A model generated the notes under the pieces. It saw only the letters and a program-made list of their open reading frames with translations, was not told where the DNA came from and made no database searches. Position numbers and translations under genes: made by a program. This document shows, piece after piece, positions 1 to 8,502 of a stretch of 64,000 nt of DNA; position 1 is the stretch's first letter; the number at the start of each line of letters is the position of its first letter. The DNA comes from Chthoniobacter flavus Ellin428. GTDB taxonomy: Bacteria; Verrucomicrobiota; Verrucomicrobiia; Chthoniobacterales; Chthoniobacteraceae. The stretch is from the NCBI RefSeq assembly GCF_000173075.1, contig NZ_ABVL01000019.1, forward strand, positions 62,001 to 126,000, read 5' to 3'.

Positions 1-3000
1 ACCAACGCGACCAGCAGCTACACGGGGACGACGACGATCAACTCCGGCACGCTGAGCATCAGCGCGATGGCCAATGTCTCGGTGGCGAGCCCGATTGGCG
101 ATCCTACCACGACGGCCAATGGCACGATTGGTATCGGCAACGGCGCGGGCGGTGCGACGCTGCAATACACCGGCGCAGCCACCAGCAGCAATCGCGTGAT
201 CAATCTCGCCGGCACGACCGGTGGTGCGGCTCTCGATGCGGAAGGCACGGGCGCCTGGACGCTGACCTCCAACATCACAGCGACGGGCGGTGGCGCGAAG
301 GTTCTGACGCTCACCGGCGCTGCCGCGGCGAACATCGTCAACACCATCAGCGGCACCATCGTTGATAACTCGGGCACCAACACCACGGGGATTACGAAGA
401 GTGGCACCGACACCTGGCTGCTTTCCAACGCGGCCAGCACCAACACGGGTATCGTCACTCTCAACAACGGTATTCTTGAGTTGCAGAAACTCAGCGCCGG
501 TGGCGTCGCGAGCAGCATCGGCCAGTCGAGCAATCTCGGCGCAAACCTCGTCTTCAATGGTGGCACATTGCAATACGTCGGCTCGGGTGATACGACCGAC
601 CGCTTGTTCACGCTGACGGCTTTCGGCGGCACAATCGACGATTCGGGCACGGGTGCGCTGACCTTCAGCAACACCGGCGCGCTGACTTACACCGGAAGTG
701 GCGCGCGATCCCTGACCCTGACCGGGTCGTATACCGCTTCCTCGGATACCTTCGCCCCGGCATTGGCCGATGGCACAGGTGGTTCCACCTCGCTGATCAA
801 GACCGGCGCCAGCACATGGACGGTTGCCTCCGGCAGCACCTATACCGGGTCGACCAATGTGCTCAACGGCACGTTGGTGGCCGGCAGTAACTCGGCCTTC
901 GGCACCCAGACCGGCACGTTTACGCCGACCCTGAACTTGGGTGATGTGACCGGCAGCAACAACGCCGCGGTGCTGCTCGATGCGACAAACGCGCGCTTCA
1001 TCACCAACACGATCACCGCACGCGACACGACCGGCGGCGCGCTCACGCTGGGTTCGCTCAATACTTCGGGCACCGGCGACTTTGCGGGCAACGTTGTCCT
1101 CGGCGCCACCGCCAACACCGGCAAGGGCGTAACACTCGGTGCACAAGGTGGCGGAACCACGGTCTTTTCGGGCCGCATTCTTGCGAATGGGACCGATACC
1201 ACCGCGGGTGTTCGCACGGCGAACCTCGGGGGCACGGGAACGGCGACGGTTAAACTCGCCGCGAACAACAGCTATGCGGGTGGCACTGTGGTCAACAGTG
1301 GAACGACCGTCCTGGTGGATAGCATGACCGCCGGTGGCAATACCTCGCTGGGCGCCAATGTCGCCTCGAACGTGGTGACCCTCTCGGGTGGCACGCTGCA
1401 ATTCGGTAATAACTACGGTTCGGGTCTCACGGAAAGTTACATCCTGGGCACGGGTTCGATGAATACAATCGGTGCCGGCACGCTCTTCGCCAGCACCTCC
1501 AATGTGAAGCTGGCGGAGTTGAATACCTCCGGCACTGTCACACGCACGGCTGGTCAAGTTAACGACACCTCCTGGGGCAGCAATGAAACCTGGGTTTACT
1601 CCGGCCAGATCTACGCGCCGACGGGGCAGATCTCCTTCGCCAAGAGCTTTGACGATGGCGTCCAGATCAAGGTCGACGGCAACGTGGTCCTCAACAACCA
1701 AGCCGTCGGGACGATCCTCGGCACGGGGAACTTGAACCTGGCACCGACGGCGGACGGCTGGCACACCATCGAAATCCGCCTGTTCAACGGCACCGGTAGC
1801 GCAGGTGCGGTGGCTCAGGGCACGGGATGGACGACAACCTTCGGTCTCGGTGTCAGCGGTATTCTGGGCAAGGTGGTGGACAATACGACCACCAGCCCGT
1901 TGGGTACCAACTATGTGTCACCGGCCGATTCCGGCAATATCACGGTGTTCCGCAACAACCTTGGGACCGTCGCTCAGACCTACGCCAACAGTGTCTCGGT
2001 CACGCAGAGCAGCACCGTCGACCTCGGCGCCAATACGTCGTCGCTGACTCTTGGTGCTCTCAGCATCAACAGCAGCACGCTGACGACCCAGGCCACGGGC
2101 GGTTCTGGCACGCCAGTGGTGAACTTCGGCGCGACGACCCTCACGGGCTCGCCGACGTTTGCTCCGGCTGCCTCGACGATCGTCACGCTCGGCGCTCTCA
2201 ACGACAGCGGCACCGCCCAGGCGATCACCGCCAACGGTGCCGGCACGGTGCAACTGACCGCTGCGGCGACCAGCCTCGTCGATGGTACTGCGGTCAATAT
2301 TACCAACGGGACACTGGCCTCGAACAATGCGACCGCGCTTGGTAATCTCGCCGCGGTGACGGTCACGAGCCCGGGTGCCTTCTCCGTGGGCGCTTCGCAA
2401 ACCATCGGATTGCTTGCTGGCGCCGGCACGACCTCGCTCAACGGCAATACGCTCACGGTCGGCAGCACGAATGCCCTGAGTTCCAGCTACAGCGGTGCTT
2501 TGGTGAACGGCACCGGCACGGGCAGCTTGATCAAGGCTGGCAACGGCACCCTGAGCCTCTCGGGCAATAGCACCTACACGGGAACGACCGGGGTCAGTAA
2601 AGGCACGCTGAACCTTGTGGGCAGTGGCAGCCCGACCTTGGGCGGAACGGCGATCACAGTCGCCAGCACGGGAACCTTGGGCATCATTGGCAACACCACC
2701 ATCGGGACCACCTCGGTTGGCAACATTACCATCAACGCGGGTGGCACCCTGAGCCTCCTCGATGGCAGCATCAATACGCTGACGCTGCAGAACACGACCA
2801 GCGGGTTCCTAAGCATGGGCAGCGGCGCCGACCTCGCGCTCGACCTGAATCCGAGTGGTTCGGTCGATAGTTTGAGCGTCCAGTCGCTGACCCTCACGGG
2901 CGGCAACTCGATCGTCAGCCTGAACAACCTCTCGGCGGGCACGTTGAGCAATGGTAGCTATACGCTGATGAGCTACGCTGCTGGTTCGACGCTGAACGGC

Positions 3001-4728
3001 TTCGACTTCACCTTCGACGGTACCAACACGGTGAAGCAGGTCGGCGGCGGGCACACCTACACGCTGGTGACCAACGGCACGAACCTGCAACTCATCGTGG
3101 GTACGGTCGCCACGCCGACACCGGTCTACTGGCAGGGAACTCAGAGTGATGGAAGCTGGGCGACGATCACGAACACGAATGCCACCAACTGGGTCAATGG
3201 CCCGACCGGCACGGACACCAACCAGATTCCGGGTAGCGTTTCCGACGTCTTCTTCACCGCCAACTCGGCGACGAACCTTACCACGACGCTTGATCAGAGC
3301 TTCGTGATCAACAGCCTGAACTTCACCGGCGCTGGGACCACGGCGGATTCGACAAACGTGACGATCAATAACGGCACCGGTTCGAACACGCTGACGATCA
3401 ATAACGGCGTCACCGACGTGAGTACCTCGGCGGCGCACACCGTCAACGTGCCAGTCGTGCTCGGTAACGATCAGACCTGGTCGAATAGCAGCACGGGCGA
3501 CCTGACCTTCAACGGCAATGTGACTGGTGTGAATACCAACCTGACCGTCACCGGCAGCGGCAACACCGTCATCAACGGCGCCATCCAGACCGGCAACGGC
3601 GGGCTCAACAAGACGGGCGTGGGCATGCTGACCCTCGGCTCCGGCTCGAACACCTACGCGGGCACGACGAACATCGCTGCGGGCACGGTGAAACTGGGCG
3701 CGGATAACGCGATCCCGTCCGGCGCCGGCAAGGGCAACGTCACCGTAAACGGCACGCTCGACGTCAACGGCCACAACCAGACCATCAACGGCCTGAGCGG
3801 CACCGGCACGATCGACAACACCGCGGCGGCGACTTCGCCGACGCTGTCCGTGGGCGCGAACAACCAGACCAGCACCTTCGGCGGCACGATCCAGAATACG
3901 GCTGGCGCCCTGGCGGTGAACAAGGTCGGCACCGGTACGGTGACGATGAGCGGCGCCAACACTTACAGCGGTGGCACGAATGTGAGCGCCGGCACGCTGG
4001 TGGTCAGCGGTTCCATCCAGGGCAACACGACGGTGGCCTCGGGTGCTACGCTGGCCAGCGGCGCCAACATCAGCTCGCAAGTGGCGGCACTCAATGCCGC
4101 CAGCGACGCGCTCGGTGGCGGCACCGTGGCTCCCGGCAACACCGGTGGTGTGGCCGACCTGAGCACCGTCGGCCAGCTGAATGCCACCGGCGCGGTGACC
4201 CTCGGCACGGCCAGCACGGCGGGAGTCGCCCATCTCTCCATCGAGGTCGGCGGTAATCAGGATGGTTCTGGGGTCGGCCCTGGTGTCCTCAACACCACCA
4301 ACTCAGGCTCGCTGCAATACGACCGCGTGGCCATGTTGGGCAGCACGCTGACGCTGAATAACGCCAACCTCGATATCTCGCCGGTCAACAGCTTCACCTA
4401 CACCGACCCGAGCTACAACAACAGCACGCAGCAGTTCAACCTCGACGGCCACATCTTCTTCCTGATCACCGGGGCATCGAATGTGGCCGGGACCTTCGGC
4501 AACCAGCAGGGAGTGGATCCGAATCTGCCGGGCTTCAACACCATCTACGGCACCGACGGTCAGGAGTTTGCCATCAGCTACCAAGCCAGCTTCTCCGGTG
4601 GCACCTTCACCGGGGGCAACGACGTGGCGATCATGGCCATTCCGGAACCGAACTCGATGGCGATGCTGGCGGGCAGCCTGGGCATGGCCCTCGGCCTCCA
4701 GCGCTTCCGTCGCCGCCGAATCTCGTAA
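1..4728 (+). CDS. Autotransporter-type beta-strand repeat protein with PEP-CTERM signal (5' end outside window)
   Basis: The frame is open from base 1, so the gene starts upstream; 1575 residues are visible. The protein is almost entirely Gly/Thr/Asn/Ser-rich beta-helix sequence with recurring passenger-associated units of the type 'NTYTGxTxVxxGTL' at about nt 13-60, 838-890, 1264-1312, 2566-2620, 3646-3700 and 3955-4005. Residues about 520-620 differ: 'SFDDGVQIKVDG' followed by 'GWHTIEIRLFNGTG' looks like a PA14-type carbohydrate-binding fold embedded in the helix. The C-terminus is a textbook PEP-CTERM signal: 'IPEP' (nt 4639-4650), a hydrophobic stretch, then 'RFRRRR'. There is no C-terminal autotransporter barrel. 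Known for the family: PEP-CTERM proteins are processed by an exosortase and sent to the cell surface or extracellular matrix; an exosortase is encoded at 17975-19537. The substrate or adhesive role is not known. Confidence 0.9.
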   Translation, partial: TNATSSYTGTTTINSGTLSISAMANVSVASPIGDPTTTANGTIGIGNGAGGATLQYTGAATSSNRVINLAGTTGGAALDAEGTGAWTLTSNITATGGGAKVLTLTGAAAANIVNTISGTIVDNSGTNTTGITKSGTDTWLLSNAASTNTGIVTLNNGILELQKLSAGGVASSIGQSSNLGANLVFNGGTLQYVGSGDTTDRLFTLTAFGGTIDDSGTGALTFSNTGALTYTGSGARSLTLTGSYTASSDTFAPALADGTGGSTSLIKTGASTWTVASGSTYTGSTNVLNGTLVAGSNSAFGTQTGTFTPTLNLGDVTGSNNAAVLLDATNARFITNTITARDTTGGALTLGSLNTSGTGDFAGNVVLGATANTGKGVTLGAQGGGTTVFSGRILANGTDTTAGVRTANLGGTGTATVKLAANNSYAGGTVVNSGTTVLVDSMTAGGNTSLGANVASNVVTLSGGTLQFGNNYGSGLTESYILGTGSMNTIGAGTLFASTSNVKLAELNTSGTVTRTAGQVNDTSWGSNETWVYSGQIYAPTGQISFAKSFDDGVQIKVDGNVVLNNQAVGTILGTGNLNLAPTADGWHTIEIRLFNGTGSAGAVAQGTGWTTTFGLGVSGILGKVVDNTTTSPLGTNYVSPADSGNITVFRNNLGTVAQTYANSVSVTQSSTVDLGANTSSLTLGALSINSSTLTTQATGGSGTPVVNFGATTLTGSPTFAPAASTIVTLGALNDSGTAQAITANGAGTVQLTAAATSLVDGTAVNITNGTLASNNATALGNLAAVTVTSPGAFSVGASQTIGLLAGAGTTSLNGNTLTVGSTNALSSSYSGALVNGTGTGSLIKAGNGTLSLSGNSTYTGTTGVSKGTLNLVGSGSPTLGGTAITVASTGTLGIIGNTTIGTTSVGNITINAGGTLSLLDGSINTLTLQNTTSGFLSMGSGADLALDLNPSGSVDSLSVQSLTLTGGNSIVSLNNLSAGTLSNGSYTLMSYAAGSTLNGFDFTFDGTNTVKQVGGGHTYTLVTNGTNLQLIVGTVATPTPVYWQGTQSDGSWATITNTNATNWVNGPTGTDTNQIPGSVSDVFFTANSATNLTTTLDQSFVINSLNFTGAGTTADSTNVTINNGTGSNTLTINNGVTDVSTSAAHTVNVPVVLGNDQTWSNSSTGDLTFNGNVTGVNTNLTVTGSGNTVINGAIQTGNGGLNKTGVGMLTLGSGSNTYAGTTNIAAGTVKLGADNAIPSGAGKGNVTVNGTLDVNGHNQTINGLSGTGTIDNTAAATSPTLSVGANNQTSTFGGTIQNTAGALAVNKVGTGTVTMSGANTYSGGTNVSAGTLVVSGSIQGNTTVASGATLASGANISSQVAALNAASDALGGGTVAPGNTGGVADLSTVGQLNATGAVTLGTASTAGVAHLSIEVGGNQDGSGVGPGVLNTTNSGSLQYDRVAMLGSTLTLNNANLDISPVNSFTYTDPSYNNSTQQFNLDGHIFFLITGASNVAGTFGNQQGVDPNLPGFNTIYGTDGQEFAISYQASFSGGTFTGGNDVAIMAIPEPNSMAMLAGSLGMALGLQRFRRRRIS

Positions 4729-4813
4729 CCGTGACGCTTTCTACCTCTGACGGGTAGAAACGGGCAAACTTGCGCGTTTGTACATAGGCGCACAAGGGGG
4801 CCTGGACACTAAA

Positions 4814-4854
4814 GGACGCCGTCCGCCGGGGGGCGGACGGCGTCCGACTTTTTT
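4814..4854 (+). terminator. Rho-independent terminator
   Basis: A perfect 14-bp GC-rich stem (arms 4814-4827 and 4832-4845) closes a GGGG loop and is followed by a T run at 4849-4854. It lies 86 nt after the stop of the PEP-CTERM protein and points the right way to end that transcript. Confidence 0.9.
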
Positions 4855-4904
4855 CGGGCACCGGCTTCCTCGCTTCCCCGCGGTTTTTCCGGGAGGCTTT
4901 TTGA

Positions 4905-4976
4905 CCACGGATTATGCTCATTTCACGGATGAGCACGATGCAGAGTTTCAATCCGTGAGATCCGCGTAATCCGTGG
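4905..4976. repeat. Imperfect palindrome of 9-nt CGGAT units
   Basis: The 26-nt arms (4905-4930 and 4951-4976) match at 22 of 26 positions around a 20-nt centre. Each arm is itself a short tandem array with a period of 9 (CACGGATTA, CGCGGATCT, CACGGAT). The palindrome at 30669-30734 has the same unit logic with CGAAT in place of CGGAT, so the two look like members of one intergenic family. Confidence 0.7.
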
Positions 4977-5169
4977 CCCACTCTGCTCTTCGTTGATTGG
5001 CGTTTTTCTGCGGGTAAAAGCGACCGACACCAGGGGCGGCGGCGCTCCTGGCAGAGAGTCATCTGCGGCCGCGAAACTTCACGCGCTTCGATATTCTACG
5101 AGTATTTACGGCTTGTCTTCTCGTAGACGATTGGCTACAACGCAGCTCTGCGCGATTCGCCACCGTCGT

Positions 5170-5556
5170 ATGAAAACCTGGCCTTTTTCTCACCGAACGA
5201 GAATCCTAGCCGTAGATGATGAAGTCGGCTTTACGCGGGTGCTGCAGCTCGCGGCGGTGCAGTACGATATCCGGACCGAGAACGATCCGCGTCACGCCAT
5301 CGAAGCGGCGACGGAATTTCATCCCGACCTCATCCTGATGGATCGTTTCATGGCGAAGATGAGCGGGGATTGCCTCGCCAAAACTTTCGAAGCGCACCCG
5401 ACGCTGCATCACATTCCGATCGCGTTCCTCACCGCGAGTGTGCCGTGCGATGCCGATGGCCACTATTGTGCACACCTCGATGGGCGCCCGGTTCTCATGA
5501 AGCCGGTGAGCATCGAGCAGATCGACCAGTGCGTGCGCGAATGCGTGAAACGGTGA
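5170..5556 (+). CDS. Single-domain response regulator (CheY-like)
   Basis: This 128-residue protein is a lone receiver domain. The acidic pair Asp16/Asp17, phospho-acceptor Asp58 ('LILMD'), Thr88 ('FLTAS') and Lys111 ('LMKP') are all in place. No output domain follows, so it probably works by protein-protein contact or phosphotransfer. I chose ATG 5170 because the beta-1 strand ('RILAVDDE') begins 10 residues later; the 59 upstream in-frame codons are not family-like. A second receiver protein follows at 5730 with a 173-nt gap, so the two need not be co-transcribed. No cognate kinase is adjacent. Confidence 0.85.
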   Translation: MKTWPFSHRTRILAVDDEVGFTRVLQLAAVQYDIRTENDPRHAIEAATEFHPDLILMDRFMAKMSGDCLAKTFEAHPTLHHIPIAFLTASVPCDADGHYCAHLDGRPVLMKPVSIEQIDQCVRECVKR

Positions 5557-5590
5557 AGCGCGGGACGCGTTAGGCGATAGATAACAGTTA

Positions 5591-5627
5591 TATAACTGAG
5601 TGGGGAACTGTCCCCGGGGGAGTTATA
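5591..5627. repeat. Inverted repeat between two response-regulator genes
   Basis: TATAACT (5591-5597) pairs with AGTTATA (5621-5627), and inside it GGGGA pairs with TCCCC around ACTG. There is no T run after it, so it is a poor terminator; an operator or mRNA hairpin ahead of the gene at 5730 is possible. Confidence 0.35.
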
Positions 5628-5729
5628 CGTATAGCTATGTATATCTCGATAATTCAGCACCCGTTGTCGACCGGCGTCTGCAAAAGCTCTTTCTTGTAAG
5701 ACACGAGATTCGCGTAATACTTCGAGCGC

Positions 5730-6497
5730 ATGACTGAACGTCCGCGCATCGAATTCATCCGAGATCGAGAAGATACGGTAATCATTCTTTTGGTCGACGA
5801 TGAGCTGATTGAGGCGGAGTTATTCCGCGGGTTGCTCGAGGCCGAAGAAGACCTGGAGTTTCACTACTGCCAGCGTGTGGAGGATGCTGTTACGCAGGCC
5901 AACCAGATTCAGCCCACGGTGATCATGCAGGATCTTTCGATGCCCGGTGATCACGGGCTGACCATGATCAGCCGCTTTCGCGCGAACCCGTTGACCAAGG
6001 AGACGCCGGTGGTGGTATTCTCCGGGCAGGAGGATTCACGGACCAAGAGCATCGCCTTCAGCCTCGGCGCGAACGATTACATCGTGAAGTCGGTCGATCG
6101 CGTCGAGTTGCTCGCGCGCGTGCGTTACCATTCGCGGGCCTACTGGAGCCAGCGGCATCGCGATGAAGCGACTCGGGCATTGCGCGAGAGCGAACGGCAA
6201 CTTTGGGACAGCAACGCGTCCCTGCTCGAGGCAAACCGCAAGCTCACCGAAGCGCTCGCCGAGGTGAAGCAATTGACCGGCCTGCTGCCGATGTGCGCGT
6301 GCTGCCGCCGCGTGCGCGACGAGAAAAACTATTGGAGCGAATTCAGTTCCTACATCGCCAAACACACCGACCTGCGGCTTACCCACGGATTGTGCGAGGA
6401 ATGCATGACCACGCAAGCGGCGAAGATGGGGATGAGCCCGAAGCAAGTAGAGGAGCTGACGAAGCGGCTCCGCAAGAACCGCCGCGTGCAGGAATAG
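5730..6497 (+). CDS. Response regulator with coiled coil and C-terminal Cys motif
   Basis: This 255-residue protein has three parts. Residues about 17-135 are a receiver with Asp23/Asp24, phospho-acceptor Asp68 ('VIMQD'), Ser98 and Lys120. Residues about 143-184 form a charged helical linker, probably a coiled coil. The C-terminus has a cysteine cluster: 'PMCACCRRVRD' (Cys189, 191, 192) and 'HGLCEECM' (Cys222, 225). This tail recurs in many sensor and regulator proteins of environmental bacteria, often as 'CxxCKKIRD...GYW...HGxCPEC'; metal or redox binding is plausible but unproven here. There is no DNA-binding domain, so a role as an adaptor in a phosphorelay is more likely than direct transcription control. 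ATG 5730 gives a short N-terminal leader before beta-1. Confidence 0.85.
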   Translation: MTERPRIEFIRDREDTVIILLVDDELIEAELFRGLLEAEEDLEFHYCQRVEDAVTQANQIQPTVIMQDLSMPGDHGLTMISRFRANPLTKETPVVVFSGQEDSRTKSIAFSLGANDYIVKSVDRVELLARVRYHSRAYWSQRHRDEATRALRESERQLWDSNASLLEANRKLTEALAEVKQLTGLLPMCACCRRVRDEKNYWSEFSSYIAKHTDLRLTHGLCEECMTTQAAKMGMSPKQVEELTKRLRKNRRVQE

Positions 6498-6642
6498 CGC
6501 GGTGCGATGAAGCGGAAACTGCCCGCGCGCGTGGTTGCCTGAGTCGATGCCGGCGAAGCTGCGACCTTTGTCCTTCGAGCTGGCTGAATTGGCATTTGCT
6601 TTCGAGCTCCGGACGTTTCTGGTACCGATCCCGCCAAAAAAG

Positions 6643-6692
6643 TTAGCTCCAACGATTTTTGCCGGGTTAGTGCCGGGGTTCGTTGGAGCTAA
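6643..6692. repeat. 13-bp perfect inverted repeat
   Basis: TTAGCTCCAACGA (6643-6655) and TCGTTGGAGCTAA (6680-6692) are perfect complements around 24 nt. It lies in the 291-bp space between convergent genes (6497 on the plus strand and 6789 on the minus strand). A T5 run sits inside the loop rather than after the stem, so it is not a classical terminator, though it could act as a bidirectional stop. Confidence 0.55.
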
Positions 6693-6788
6693 TGAAAGGA
6701 TGAACTTTGAGCGAAAAGTGTCAATAGCGGATTTGCGATCGACCACGGGTGGGGCCCCCTAATGAGGAGATGCCTAATAGTCTATCGC

Positions 6789-7682
6789 CTACGGCTTGGC
6801 CGGCTTCGCCGCTGAATCCACGTCAGATCCGGGTTGGGGAGGCGCCGCATCCGGACTCGGCAAGTTTCCCGCGGGTGGCGCCTCCGAAGCCGAATGGGGC
6901 GCGCCTGGCCGGGCGAGGGGATTGTTGTCGCCGAAAAGAGCCCATGGTCCGTTGGGCACATCCTTCGTCTCCATAAATTTCCAATCCACCACGTCGGTGC
7001 CTTGCAGTTGCAGGTATTCGCGCACGGCGGGCGAGACATTCAATCCCGCGCCGCTATTGAGGTTTGGCTTCGGCTTTTCGTTGCCGAAGACATATTGCCA
7101 CTGGTCGCTCCCGAATGGCCCGCAATCGCTCCATTGCGCGTAGCAGACCTTCCCGGCGCTATTTCGAATCGCCAGCCACCGATCGCGGCACACGGATTTC
7201 CCTTCCTCCACGAAGGCGTCCTGAAACCACGGAATGACGACTTTCGCTTCCGGTTTGGTCACGCCCTCCGCGACGTCATTGTAAGGCAGCGCGATGTAGA
7301 AAGGATTCTGGCGCGGAATGAAGCCAACGGGGATGAAGTGATGCCGCTTCTGGGGATCCGGATCGTCGAACCCGCCGTAGTGCATTTTCCATTTGGGATC
7401 CCAGGCGCTGGCCCCGTGGTCGTCCTCGCCCTTTTCCGCGGAGCCGATCCAAAAGACGGTGGAGACGACATTCGTTTTCCACGGAAACTTTGCAGAAACG
7501 AAACCGTCGCGCGGCTTTTGCGGCGTGGCGACCTGCGGTTCCAATTTGAGGATCGCGGCCTCGCGGAGCTTGCGGGCGTTCTTTTCGAAGTCGGCCGGGT
7601 TGTGCGATGCGTCCTGCGCGCAAAGAGGCCGCGCGAGAAAAAGGATCGTGCCCGCCATCGCGAGGAGAATGGTCGGACGCAT
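6789..7682 (-). CDS. Exported protein with double-psi beta-barrel-like domain
   Basis: This 297-residue protein starts with a clear signal peptide ('MRPTILLAMAGTILFLARPLCAQ'), which is why I take ATG 7682 over the upstream start at 7754. The core contains 'RWLAIRNSAGKVCYAQWSDCGPF' in two adjoining strands and later 'GAGLNVSPAVREYL', the pattern seen in double-psi beta-barrel proteins of the RlpA/expansin type, where a conserved Asp/Asn lies in the 'GxxLDxS' strand. The C-terminus is a Pro/Ala-rich low-complexity tail. The next gene upstream on the same strand encodes a lytic transglycosylase, and RlpA-like proteins are often peptidoglycan-active, so a cell-wall role fits. The family assignment is from pattern recognition only. 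Confidence 0.65.
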   Translation of the reverse strand: MRPTILLAMAGTILFLARPLCAQDASHNPADFEKNARKLREAAILKLEPQVATPQKPRDGFVSAKFPWKTNVVSTVFWIGSAEKGEDDHGASAWDPKWKMHYGGFDDPDPQKRHHFIPVGFIPRQNPFYIALPYNDVAEGVTKPEAKVVIPWFQDAFVEEGKSVCRDRWLAIRNSAGKVCYAQWSDCGPFGSDQWQYVFGNEKPKPNLNSGAGLNVSPAVREYLQLQGTDVVDWKFMETKDVPNGPWALFGDNNPLARPGAPHSASEAPPAGNLPSPDAAPPQPGSDVDSAAKPAKP

Positions 7683-7722
7683 GACCACAAGGTAACAGGC
7701 TTCGCGCGGAATGCGATGGCGA

Positions 7723-7813
7723 AACGGAGGGACACGCTCCTGCGTGCTCCCCAATTTAGCCCTACCTTCGTCCGAGGAAGACTGGGGAACGCGCAGGAGC
7801 GCATCCCTCCGTT
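7723..7813. repeat. Long imperfect inverted repeat (30-nt arms)
   Basis: Arms 7723-7752 and 7784-7813 are complementary at 26 of 30 positions, including AACGGAGGGA and CGCTCCTGCG blocks, around a 31-nt centre. It fills most of the 144-bp gap between two minus-strand genes. No T run follows on either strand. The sequence style resembles a dispersed palindromic repeat more than a terminator. Confidence 0.65.
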
Positions 7814-7826
7814 GATGTGTTGCCGC

Positions 7827-8431
7827 TTACAGCCCCGGGTGCGCCTGGTAGAAATGATACCGCGCGATGATATCGACAACGTATTTGTGTGTGGTCGGGA
7901 AATCGATGGCCTTGAGCAAATCCTCGGAAGTCACCTCGTCGCCACGACCCGTCTCGGATATCCAGCGTTCCATGCGGCCGTGGCCGGCATTGTATTCGGC
8001 CAGCGCGAAGGGAATCGGGTCGGCCTTTTGTTTCCAGCGATCGAGCGACTTTTTGAAATACCACGAACCGGCGTCGATGTTCGTCTTGGGATCGAAGAGA
8101 TCGGTCGGCTCGAAAGTCTCGATCTTCATCGCCTTCGCCCAATCGCGTGCCGCCGCTTCGCTCACTTGCATGAGGCCGCGCTCGCCACTCGTGCCGACCT
8201 TCTCCGTTTGGAAAGCACTCTCTCGCCAGGCGATCGCCTTGATGAGCAGCGGATCCACGCCGCGCTTGTGGGCGAGGTTTCGATGAGCCCGTCGTAGCGC
8301 GTGTAGCGCGAACCGGCGAGCCACGATTGCAAGCGATAGGCCGGGTCGGGCGATGTGCCCAGCACCACGCCCGCCGCGACGAGGGCGGCGAGAAGGACAG
8401 CGAGCACGAAGCGTTTGAGAAAGCGGGCCAT
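7827..8431 (-). CDS. Lytic transglycosylase (SLT/GH23), one-base frameshift
   Basis: The gene is read in two frames. ATG 8431 gives 'MARFLKRFVLAVLLAALVAAG', a membrane anchor or signal, and continues to 'YTRYDGLIE'; the sequence then resumes in the next frame as 'LAHKRGVDPLLIKAIAWRESAF' (two blocks joined) through the SLT catalytic core to the stop at 7827. Catalytic Glu is in 'AWRES'; 'ERGLMQVS', 'NIDAGSWYF' and 'ALAEYNAG' are family motifs. Adding one base in the T3 run at 8278-8280 joins the frames, so either a sequencing deletion or a real frameshift lies there. The enzyme cleaves murein strands to 1,6-anhydro ends. It is divergent from priA with 71 bp between the starts. Confidence 0.8.
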
Positions 8432-8502
8432 GAGCGTCCGCGTAGTCAATCGAGTGGGACAAAAAACTTCGACAAAAAAGCGCCTCGCCGCATGCTTTGC
8501 CG

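Larger units (their letters stand above)
4729..5169. other. Gene-free gap with terminator and palindromic repeat
   Basis: This 441-bp gap holds a strong intrinsic terminator (4814-4854), a palindromic repeat made of 9-nt CGRAT units (4905-4976) and about 190 bp before the response regulator in which I see no convincing gene or RNA. Short open frames here lack coding character and cross the palindrome. Confidence 0.6.

Noticed and set aside
2809..4233. 474-codon minus-strand open frame
   Set aside because: Antisense to the beta-helix repeats of the PEP-CTERM protein; Arg/His/Gly/Ala bias only.
6535..6762. 75-codon plus-strand frame in the gap after the second response regulator
   Set aside because: It spans a perfect inverted repeat and has no ribosome binding site or family-like sequence.
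6834..8297. 487-codon plus-strand open frame
   Set aside because: It is antisense to two genes with clear family motifs and crosses the gap and an inverted repeat between them; the translation is Arg/His-rich without domains, as expected for the reverse strand of high-GC genes.
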